A DNA stretch of 64,000 nt from contig NZ_CP053746.1 in the NCBI RefSeq assembly GCF_013201545.1, positions 1 through 64,000 of the forward strand. Reading direction: 5' to 3'. Within the stretch, counting starts at the first letter, position 1, and each line of letters begins with the position of its first letter. Positions 50,148 through 57,497 of this stretch are shown here, piece after piece. The notes below the pieces were generated by a model. The model worked only from the letters and a program-made list of their open reading frames with translations, was not told the DNA's origin and did not search any database. The DNA comes from Pseudomonas graminis. GTDB taxonomy: Bacteria > Pseudomonadota > Gammaproteobacteria > Pseudomonadales > Pseudomonadaceae. A program made the translations under genes and the position numbers.

Positions 50148-50966
50148 TCACGCCTGATAATCCGTGCCGTGCCGATCCAGTTCGCGGATCAGCGCGTTCC
50201 AGTGCCGTGTCACGCCCGGACCGGTGCCGCTTTTCAGGACTTTGGCCTGTTCTTCCACTTTCTTGACCACTTCCTCGGGCGGGAAGATCAATTCGGCATT
50301 GCCCGCCGCCTGCGCCGCTATCTGAATGTTGCACGCGTATTCGAGGTTGTGGAGCTGCTGAAACGCGTGCTCGACACTCACCCCTGCCGTGAGCAGACCG
50401 TGGTTGCGCAGGATCATCACGCTCTTGTCGCCCAGGTCCGCCACCAGGCGTTCACGCTCGCCGAGGTCCTGCGCGATGCCTTCGTAACCGTGGTACGCCA
50501 CGCGCCCGGAGAACCCGAGGGAATGCTGGGAGATCAGCAACAGCCCGTTCTTCTGCGCAGAGACGGCAATCCCGTCGCGGGTGTGGGTGTGCAGCACCGC
50601 TTGTAAATCAGGGCGCGCTGCATGGATGGCGCTGTGGATAACGTAGCCGGCGTTGTTGATGCCCAGGCCGGTCGGGTCATCGACGAGGGTGCCGTCGATG
50701 TCGACCTTGACCAGATTGGACGCGGTGATCTCGTCGAACAGCAAGCCAAAGGCGTTGATCAGGAAATGCTCATCAGGCCCCGGCACCCGCGCGGAAAAGT
50801 GCGTGTAGATGTGGTCGGTCCAGCGTTTCAGGGCGGCGATCCGATAAGCCGCCGCCAGTTTCACCCGCACCTCCCACTCTTCCGGGCTGACCCGATCGCG
50901 CAAGCTGCCGGCGTTGACGGCGGTGCTGACGCCGGACTGAACGGGTAAAGAACTGACGTTACTCAT
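50148..50966 (-). CDS. Class II aldolase/adducin family protein
   Basis: 272 aa from ATG at 50966, with GGGAG upstream. The aldolase II fold has zinc ligands in VLHTHTRDGIAVS and in LRNHGLLTAG; DHIYTHFSARVPG, FLINAFGLLFDEIT and NNAGYVIHSAIH lie before. Family members include fuculose-phosphate aldolase and ribulose-phosphate epimerase, but many act in other pathways; the substrate here is unknown. A sulfur-starvation link is suggested only by the shared AT-rich motif upstream (51047-51061) and by its neighbours. Confidence 0.85.
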   Translation of the reverse strand: MSNVSSLPVQSGVSTAVNAGSLRDRVSPEEWEVRVKLAAAYRIAALKRWTDHIYTHFSARVPGPDEHFLINAFGLLFDEITASNLVKVDIDGTLVDDPTGLGINNAGYVIHSAIHAARPDLQAVLHTHTRDGIAVSAQKNGLLLISQHSLGFSGRVAYHGYEGIAQDLGERERLVADLGDKSVMILRNHGLLTAGVSVEHAFQQLHNLEYACNIQIAAQAAGNAELIFPPEEVVKKVEEQAKVLKSGTGPGVTRHWNALIRELDRHGTDYQA

Positions 50967-51046
50967 GCATGACTCCCTGGTGGTCTGGTTCAGACGTAAT
51001 CGGGGCAGCCTATGCGCTGAGCAAACCATTTAGAAATCACATTTTC

Positions 51047-51061
51047 TTATAAGCTAATTAT
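51047..51061 (-). promoter_or_regulatory. AT-rich motif upstream of the aldolase gene
   Basis: Minus strand ATAATTAGCTTATAA, 81 nt before the aldolase start. The first twelve bases are identical to the motif at 48869-48880. Confidence 0.5.
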
Positions 51062-51497
51062 TAGTTTTTTTTATTATCTGGCTGAGCTTTTCATCAGGCG
51101 GCGTCGGCTGAAAATCAGACCTATCAGCTGCATTAGTGCCATCAGACTGCCTACCGCAATATTTACTGACAGTTCTCCGCCCCTCTTTCAACCGTGTCTA
51201 AATCGTCTCATACCGGTGGAGTCCAGCAGCAGCAATCACCCAGAAGCAGCCATTTGCAGGCGATGCCGCCTCAAGTGCGATGCACAGCGTCTACCCGCTG
51301 ATTGCTCCGCGACTACTGGACTCCGCCCCGCCCAAGTATTGGTTTTTCAAACCTCCACTGGTAGCGTGCCGCGCCTCGCGGTATCGCCCGCTCCCCTTTC
51401 GTCATCGTTTCCGATACGGGGACTCGCCGCCCCCTACTCAAGGACGCTGCGCGTTATGCATATGGCGATGCACGGTCATTAGCAAATGGAGTTAACA
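51062..51497. other. Intergenic region before the three-gene cassette
   Basis: About 430 nt. The left part is AT-rich promoter-like DNA. An open frame of about 70 codons (51280-51495, plus strand) encodes a Pro/Arg-rich peptide beginning MHSVYPLIAP and containing PPKYWFFKPP; it lacks a ribosome site and may be the remnant of a lost gene or chance. I see no tRNA, integrase or direct repeat that would mark an insertion boundary. Confidence 0.4.
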
Positions 51498-53825
51498 ATG
51501 ACGCAAAACAGCACCGTGCTGTCCGGCATCCCGCTGGATCAATTTATGGACCGTCTTGAGGTCGAGCATCAAGAACACGGCGCCGACTTTTTACTGGGCC
51601 AGTTGCGCGCACAGCCGCTGAAGGCGATCTCGCTGGAATCGATCACCCGTCTGCACGTTTTGTGGGTTAACGCCGGTGACGCTGAAGCAGCCAGAGCGGT
51701 GCTTACCGACGACGGCCAAGCTTTGATCGAGGTTACGCCTGACGATGCGCGCAACGAACTCAAATTCAACCTGCTGCTCTACCAACTGCGACTAGGCAAC
51801 TATTTGAAAGACGAGCAGGGCCTGCTGCAGGCGTTGGACAGCCTGCAGCAACTGAGCAAGGAACCGCTGCCGTTCGACATCGAGCGCTACTGGCGCCACC
51901 ACATCTTCGAAGATCTGCAGCACACAACGCTCGATGTGGCGCTCCGGGCCATCGGAGTGAGCCACACCCTGTCACTGATCAACCCCTGCCGTCACACTTT
52001 GCGGGCTTGGGACGATGCCGATCAATACCGGCGCCGGGCTAGGGTACTGGCCGCCCATGACCGTAACGAAGAGGCGCGTGAAACCGCGCTATCGGCAGTT
52101 GCCGCTTTGCGCACAGCCAAAGAAGATCAGGATGTCGACGTTAACGACTGGCTGTGGCTGGGCGATTCGCTGATCGAAATCGTGCCGTTGCGCCTGGCGA
52201 TGTTTGAGCAACCTGTGATGCGACTGATCGCAGAGTTGGCACTGCCCCAACGTCGGGAATATGAAGTGCGGCTGGCGCGTTTGGCCGCCCGGTCACTGCA
52301 CGCCCAAGGCGATCTGGCAGGGGCGTTGAAAATCTGTGAAGTAGCGACGCTGAGCTTAGGGGCCGACGGCGGTGACAACTTCGTTGATTTCCATTTGCCT
52401 TGGCTGCTTGAGGACCGCCAGATCGAAGAGGCCGGGCAACGTGCGTTCGTGGAAATTTATGAAATGCGCGACGAAATGTGGCCGGGCACGGCTGCTTGGG
52501 TACAGGATCGCCTGCTCGATGCCGAGGATGCATCCGCATGGTGGCCGTTGTGCGTGATGCGTGCCTGTGACGATCAAGCGGTGCTGGAGCGGTTCATTTC
52601 CGGCCTGCCGTCGCGTGACGAGTCGATGCCGACCTTGGGGCCGCTGCTTGATGCCATGCATGCCAAAGGCCACGAGCTTGGTCAGCTCGACGACGTCTTC
52701 ACCGAGGCCCTTGCTGAAGCCAGGCGTCGCTCGCCAAACCACCCGTGGATCAATCGCCTGTTGGCGGTGCGGGAACGCATTGCCGGTCGAATCGACGCCA
52801 ACACTGAACTTGCCATGCTCCGCGAGGCAGTCTCCGCCGGCAATATGCAGGACAACCGCAGCGCCTTCAGCCTGCTTAGCGCCCACGCGAGTGTGTTCGG
52901 CATTATCAATGCCCTGCGCCAGCCTTTACCTCCACTGGCCGGTGGTATGTACTACTACCGGTTTGCGGTCCACACCGAGGGTCTGGTCGAAACGCACGTC
53001 GAGCAACTCTCGAGCGATGAGGCAGACCAAGCCTGGGCGCTGCTGAGCCAAGTACAAAAGGCTGCCTACGAACACGGCCAGGCTCGAATGGAGCAATGTT
53101 TCTCCAGCGGCCGCGGGCACCGCTTCGATGCCTGTGCGCACCTGTACTCAATGCTGTGCAACAACTTGGCAAATAACTACCGGCGCTACAACGACCAACG
53201 CATGTATGAGCAGGCCATTGAGCTGCATTACCGAGGTATCGCCGCGAGCTCGTTCGCAGAACATTATCAGGGCATCCTCGAAAACCGAATTCTGATGGAG
53301 GACAACCAGGGCATCGCCGACGCTGCCGAACACCTTTGGCACTACGCAGCCGACTATGGCTACAGCCGCCACGACCCTGAAGAATACCTACTGGGTGTCA
53401 CCCGTGCCCTGCACCGCCTGGACCGCAACCGTGAAATATTGATCTGGCTGGAGCGTATTCTCCAATGGCAGGAAGAGCGCGGCGTATGCGACCAAGATTT
53501 GGAGTACTCGGAGCTGTTCGTAAGGACGAAAATCGCCTTGTACTTGTCGTTCAGTCTGCCGGAGGCGGCCACCAGCTTGTGGCTGCGCTACGCACCGCAC
53601 ATTAACGAACGCGACGAGGCATCCCTCCTGGGCTGCGCCGGAGAAGTACTTGAAGGGCTTGGCCGCAAGGAAGAAGCTTTGGCGTATTACCAGCGCTCCA
53701 TCCTGCAAAGTGACCCGAACAACGCGACCGACCAGCACAATATCGAAATTTTCCGCCAGAGCATCGCCGAGCTGGAGGCTGCTGGAAAACCGGACTGCAA
53801 GACCTGGTGGCAGATATGGCGGTGA
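51498..53825 (+). CDS. Large TPR-like repeat protein, first gene of a three-gene cassette
   Basis: 775 aa from ATG at 51498, chosen because GGAG lies six bases upstream; ATG 51486 has none. I do not recognise a named family. It is soluble, acidic and mostly helical, with several TPR-like helix pairs: YRRRARVLAAHDRNEEARE, LAARSLHAQGDLAGALKI, YEQAIELHYRGIAAS and near the end AGEVLEGLGRKEEALAYYQ followed by DPNN. No signal peptide, membrane helix or catalytic motif is seen. It overlaps the PcfJ-like gene by 10 nt. A scaffold or recognition role is inferred from architecture only. Confidence 0.7.
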   Translation: MTQNSTVLSGIPLDQFMDRLEVEHQEHGADFLLGQLRAQPLKAISLESITRLHVLWVNAGDAEAARAVLTDDGQALIEVTPDDARNELKFNLLLYQLRLGNYLKDEQGLLQALDSLQQLSKEPLPFDIERYWRHHIFEDLQHTTLDVALRAIGVSHTLSLINPCRHTLRAWDDADQYRRRARVLAAHDRNEEARETALSAVAALRTAKEDQDVDVNDWLWLGDSLIEIVPLRLAMFEQPVMRLIAELALPQRREYEVRLARLAARSLHAQGDLAGALKICEVATLSLGADGGDNFVDFHLPWLLEDRQIEEAGQRAFVEIYEMRDEMWPGTAAWVQDRLLDAEDASAWWPLCVMRACDDQAVLERFISGLPSRDESMPTLGPLLDAMHAKGHELGQLDDVFTEALAEARRRSPNHPWINRLLAVRERIAGRIDANTELAMLREAVSAGNMQDNRSAFSLLSAHASVFGIINALRQPLPPLAGGMYYYRFAVHTEGLVETHVEQLSSDEADQAWALLSQVQKAAYEHGQARMEQCFSSGRGHRFDACAHLYSMLCNNLANNYRRYNDQRMYEQAIELHYRGIAASSFAEHYQGILENRILMEDNQGIADAAEHLWHYAADYGYSRHDPEEYLLGVTRALHRLDRNREILIWLERILQWQEERGVCDQDLEYSELFVRTKIALYLSFSLPEAATSLWLRYAPHINERDEASLLGCAGEVLEGLGRKEEALAYYQRSILQSDPNNATDQHNIEIFRQSIAELEAAGKPDCKTWWQIWR

Positions 53826-55036
53826 AACCGCAAGCGCGACAATCCGGTTACGCCTCGCGCAACGCACTCAATGCTGATCAGCTCAAGCGCGGGATTGCTG
53901 AACGCAGCAAGGCCCGCGGTGATGCGCCAGAGGTGGGCAAATGGTTGCTCAATCATTATTACCGTCATCTGGTCGGCAATTTCGAACCTGCGCGGCGGAT
54001 CCTGACCCTGGAGCAGGCTGCCGAAGCACTGGGCGCCGAGCCGCCCTCATGGGTGCCAAGGCATTTGAGCGACGCCGGCAAAAATTCGCAGCAGACACCC
54101 GCGCCGCTGGTTTGGGTCGATCCGCATCAAGCGCCACTGCTGGCTCAAGAGGCCTTGCTGGTGGAGTTCCTGACCTCTCGCCAGGGCACGGCGCTGGCCG
54201 GCAAGCTCGACCGCATCAACTGCCCGCAGGCGCTGGCGCTGTGGCAAAAAGAACATGCGCAAATGGCGGAGCGGGTCGAGCTAGGCTGGCGCAAGAGCAA
54301 CCCCGAGGCATTGCTCGCCCGGGTGACCACCGCTGAGCACGTATTACAGGAGCTGCGCCCGGAGAGCCCCTCGCTGCGCGCGGAAATGGCCTTTGAAAGC
54401 TACGTGATGCGCCACTGCCTGGGCCAGTTCGCTGATCGTCGTGCCTTGACCGGCGGCTACGGCGAGCGCTATGCAGAAGCGCTGGAGCAGCGGCGCATGC
54501 GCGTGTTCAGTTTTCGCGACAGCCAGGGCCAGCCACACATCACCATCAGCCTGATCGTTCAGGCCGACGGCACCTTGACCGTCGAGCAGGTCAAGGGCAA
54601 GCAGAACCGGCCACCGGTCGAGCGTTATTACCAGGACTTGCTGCAGTGCCTGAATGCCCTCGGCACCGACCAGCAGACGCCCGCCGACTGCATTGCAATC
54701 GGCATCGTGCGCACCGAAGTCGGTTGGCAGCGAATCGAAACCGTCAGCGACCCGGCCGCTCAGAGTCGTCTGGTAGCTTGTTATCCGCAACTGTACGACT
54801 GCCTAGATGCGCCCTCGGCCATGGTCGAATGGCTGGTGGCCGGACGTCAGCCACAGCAGTTCCTGCAGACTGCCCCGCACGCGGCTTCGGTCAAGTACGC
54901 CACTCGCCACATATTCTGCGAACGCGTTGAGCGTTCGTCTGATGCCCCGCTGTACCTGACCGAAGATGTGCAGTGGCCTGATATGACCTCGCCGCTGGCC
55001 GGAGAAATCCAAGCATGGCAGGCTCGGGCAAGGTAA
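53816..55036 (+). CDS. PcfJ-like domain protein, second gene of the cassette
   Basis: 406 aa from ATG at 53816, inside the end of the TPR gene and behind a GGTGG site; GTG 53807 is an alternative. The first 180 residues are helical and unassigned. Residues about 190-275 resemble the PcfJ-like domain: a His-Cys motif MRHCLGQF, then RVFSFRD, HITISLI, a DGT turn and VKGKQNRPP. PcfJ is named from the conjugative plasmid pCF10 and has no established activity; the conserved His-Cys and Lys/Arg residues hint at an enzyme. A C-terminal region includes KYATRHIFCERVE. Confidence 0.7.
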   Translation: MAVKPQARQSGYASRNALNADQLKRGIAERSKARGDAPEVGKWLLNHYYRHLVGNFEPARRILTLEQAAEALGAEPPSWVPRHLSDAGKNSQQTPAPLVWVDPHQAPLLAQEALLVEFLTSRQGTALAGKLDRINCPQALALWQKEHAQMAERVELGWRKSNPEALLARVTTAEHVLQELRPESPSLRAEMAFESYVMRHCLGQFADRRALTGGYGERYAEALEQRRMRVFSFRDSQGQPHITISLIVQADGTLTVEQVKGKQNRPPVERYYQDLLQCLNALGTDQQTPADCIAIGIVRTEVGWQRIETVSDPAAQSRLVACYPQLYDCLDAPSAMVEWLVAGRQPQQFLQTAPHAASVKYATRHIFCERVERSSDAPLYLTEDVQWPDMTSPLAGEIQAWQARAR

Positions 55037-55046
55037 GGAGAACGGC

Positions 55047-55703
55047 ATGTTTTTAAGTATCGCAGCGGTTGTTTCAGGCTGGTTGTTGTGGCGAACATTC
55101 AGGGCAAGGGGCGGCGCATCGTTGTTCAGCCCGCGCAAGCACTGGTCGCTGCTGTTAGCCAGGCCCATGGCTGACGCAATGGAAATCGAGGGCTTCTACT
55201 CGCCGGCATGCGATCCCTTCACCGAGCAAGCGCGGACGACCTTGCGCGCAGCGTTGCTCTACCAAGCCGGAATACGCAGCAATTTCAATGACGAGGCGGT
55301 GCGGAAGCACTTCAGTGCGACGCTCGAACAGCAATGGTACAGCCTCGACCTGCAGGCGCTGACGGCCGAAGATGAACCCCGTGCAGCCATGGCTTTTGCC
55401 TGCGCGCGGGTGGCGTTTCTGGTCCGCTGTGCATTGCTGATGCGCTGGCTCGAACCCGAACTTGCCTGGCGTGTCCTGCTGCTGAACGCACAGCGGGCGC
55501 AGGACTGTTTCGACAGTTGGGCAGATTTCGGTAGCGCCTATAAGCTGGGGCGCGAGCAGTGGGTTGCAACGTTTCGCGTCGATTCGCTGGGCGAAGCGTT
55601 CCACGAGCAGCATCTGCGCCAGTTGCTGGCAGCCGGCAGCGGTGCTTGGGCCGATATTCACTGGCAAACGCCTGCGGCGTTGAATCCAGTTTTGGCCGAG
55701 TAA
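55047..55703 (+). CDS. DUF1266 protein with N-terminal membrane anchor, third gene of the cassette
   Basis: 218 aa from ATG at 55047 with a strong AAGGAG site, 10 nt after the PcfJ-like gene. Residues 1-18 form a short membrane anchor (MFLSIAAVVSGWLLW) followed by basic residues. The body is DUF1266-like: ARVAFLVRCALLMRWL, AWRVLLLNAQRAQDCFDSW and DFGSAYKLGREQW, the W/F/Y/G pattern of the domain. E. coli YbeU and YbeR carry the domain; its function is unknown. It probably tethers the cassette to the inner membrane. Confidence 0.72.
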   Translation: MFLSIAAVVSGWLLWRTFRARGGASLFSPRKHWSLLLARPMADAMEIEGFYSPACDPFTEQARTTLRAALLYQAGIRSNFNDEAVRKHFSATLEQQWYSLDLQALTAEDEPRAAMAFACARVAFLVRCALLMRWLEPELAWRVLLLNAQRAQDCFDSWADFGSAYKLGREQWVATFRVDSLGEAFHEQHLRQLLAAGSGAWADIHWQTPAALNPVLAE

Positions 55704-55782
55704 CGCCTGTGCTACGGCGAGGACTTTTCCTGATAGTCAAAACGGTGTCTTGGTCAGACCGTCCACCACCACGTCACTGCCC

Positions 55783-56688
55783 TCAAGCCGCATCCCGCTC
55801 CTGTTTCAGCGATTGCGCCACCAGGCTGCCGAAAGACGCCACCGGCGCCTGCAAGTTGCCGAGGAAACGTGGATACATCAGCCACAGGTCCATCACCGGT
55901 TTGAAATCCTTGAGCGGTATGACCGCCAGTGCATCGCGGTGAACGCTGCGCTCCAGCAGCGGACGCGGCACTAGACCCAGCCCCATGCCGTCGGCGACCA
56001 GGCCCAGTTGCAGCTCGGTGCCGAAGGTTTCCAGATTGACCTTCAGGCTCAGCCCCTGATCAGCCAGCGTACGTTGCAGCCCGGCACGGAAACCGCAGCC
56101 GTCGGGGTTGAGCACCCAGCCCTGCTCGTAGCAGTCAGCCAGTTTCACCGGCTTTTTTGGCAACGCGCTCTTGGCACACACCACCACCAGCTCCATTTTG
56201 CCGATGGACTCGCCGACGATGCCTTCAGGGAAGATCTTCCCGGCGGGAAAAAGCGCGGCGGCCGCGTCCAGTTCGCCGTTCTCGATTTTGCCGATCAGGT
56301 GGCTGCCCCAGCCGGTGATCACTTGCGCGCGCAGGTCGGGAAATTGCCCGCGCAGGTGCTTCAGCGCATCCAGCAGCACGACGTCGCCGATGGTTTGCGG
56401 CACGCCCAGCCTGAGCAAGCCGCTGGGCGGCGTGTCGCTGGCAACGAGTTCGCGCAATGAGTCCATTTCCCGCAGGATCCCCAGACACTTCTGATAGACC
56501 TGCGTGCCCATTGGCGTCGGCTTGAGCGGCTTGGTATTACGGTCGAACAACTCAACGCCCAGGGCCTGCTCAAAATTTTGCACTCGGCGCGTGATGGCCG
56601 GCTGGGTCAGGTCCAGGGATTCAGCGGCATGGCTGATCGACTGGCAGCGAATGACCGCTACGAATGCATCGATGTCATCAATTTTCAT
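55783..56688 (-). CDS. LysR family transcriptional regulator
   Basis: 301 aa. The winged helix-turn-helix is at the N-terminus (IDAFVAVIRCQSISHAAESLDLTQPAITRRVQNFEQALG) and a periplasmic-binding-like co-inducer domain follows from about residue 90. It is divergent from the 3-mercaptopropionate dioxygenase gene with a 200-nt shared promoter region, so it is the natural candidate to control that operon and perhaps the other sulfur units. PAO1 has the same divergent arrangement (PA2601/PA2602, from memory). Confidence 0.9.
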   Translation of the reverse strand: MKIDDIDAFVAVIRCQSISHAAESLDLTQPAITRRVQNFEQALGVELFDRNTKPLKPTPMGTQVYQKCLGILREMDSLRELVASDTPPSGLLRLGVPQTIGDVVLLDALKHLRGQFPDLRAQVITGWGSHLIGKIENGELDAAAALFPAGKIFPEGIVGESIGKMELVVVCAKSALPKKPVKLADCYEQGWVLNPDGCGFRAGLQRTLADQGLSLKVNLETFGTELQLGLVADGMGLGLVPRPLLERSVHRDALAVIPLKDFKPVMDLWLMYPRFLGNLQAPVASFGSLVAQSLKQERDAA

Positions 56689-56804
56689 TCAGATCGCACA
56701 TGGAATAAGGGGAACAAGATAGGCAAAAATCATAATGGCTATCGAAGGCTCTGGATAGCTTCACATCGATCTTCATCCTGCAAATCGGTTATCAATGCAT
56801 TTTT

Positions 56805-56839
56805 GGTTATAACCTAATCATCAATAGTTAGCATATTAA
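56805..56839. promoter_or_regulatory. Candidate operator between lysR and the dioxygenase gene
   Basis: Two related AT-rich motifs: ATTAGGTTATAACC on the minus strand (56805-56818) and ATAGTTAGCATATTAA on the plus strand (56824-56839). GGTTATAACC is itself a perfect palindrome, as LysR operators often are. It lies 50 nt before the dioxygenase start. Confidence 0.5.
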
Positions 56840-56888
56840 CTCACTGCATTATGCTTATATGAAGCTCTCTTCATTGCCCGGAGCCGAC

Positions 56889-57497
56889 ATGACTCACATC
56901 CGACACCCTGAACGACTCAGGGCTTTTATCGGCGCGTTGGCCGAACTGATCGATAGCAATCCGAGGGAAGGCGACCTGCTTTCACGGGGAGGCAAACTGC
57001 TGGGGCAATTGGTCCGTTATGACGACTGGCTGCCGGATGAGTTCGCCACTCCCGATCCGACACGCTATCAACAGTTTCTGTTGCACGCCGACTCACGGCA
57101 GCGTTTTTCGGTCGTCAGCTTTGTGTGGGGACCGGGCCAGAGCACGCCCATTCACGACCACCGCGTCTGGGGCTTGATCGGCATGCTGCGCGGCGCCGAG
57201 TATTCTCAGGGGTTCGCCCGCAGCGCCGATGGCCGCCTCGAGCAGGAAGGCCCGGCCATCCGCCTGGAGCCCGGCCATGTCGAGGCGTTGTCGCCGCGCA
57301 GCAACGACATTCATCAGGTCAGCAATGCTTTCGACGATCAGGTGTCGATCAGTATTCATGTCTACGGCGCCAACATCGGCGCCGTGAAGCGCGCTGTTTA
57401 TCAGCCGGATGGCAGCGAAAAGCTGTTCATCTCCGGGTATTCCAATGCCTTTCTCCCGAACATCTGGGATCTGTCCAAAGAGAGCCAAGCCCAATGA
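56889..57497 (+). CDS. 3-mercaptopropionate dioxygenase (cysteine dioxygenase family)
   Basis: 202 aa from ATG at 56889, with GGAG five bases upstream; an ATG at 56859 lacks a site. A cupin thiol dioxygenase with three iron ligands His89 and His91 (TPIHDHRVWG) and His142 (NDIHQVSNA), the same numbering as the characterised P. aeruginosa enzyme PA2602, which prefers 3-mercaptopropionate to cysteine. YGANIGAVKRAV and ISGYSNAFLPNIWDLS are shared. The product is a sulfinate. Its stop overlaps the rhodanese start (ATGA). Confidence 0.9.
   Translation: MTHIRHPERLRAFIGALAELIDSNPREGDLLSRGGKLLGQLVRYDDWLPDEFATPDPTRYQQFLLHADSRQRFSVVSFVWGPGQSTPIHDHRVWGLIGMLRGAEYSQGFARSADGRLEQEGPAIRLEPGHVEALSPRSNDIHQVSNAFDDQVSISIHVYGANIGAVKRAVYQPDGSEKLFISGYSNAFLPNIWDLSKESQAQ

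Noticed and set aside
51030..55782. A mobile element or prophage carrying the three-gene cassette
   Set aside because: No integrase, transposase, tRNA target or flanking direct repeats were found, so transfer is only suspected from gene content.
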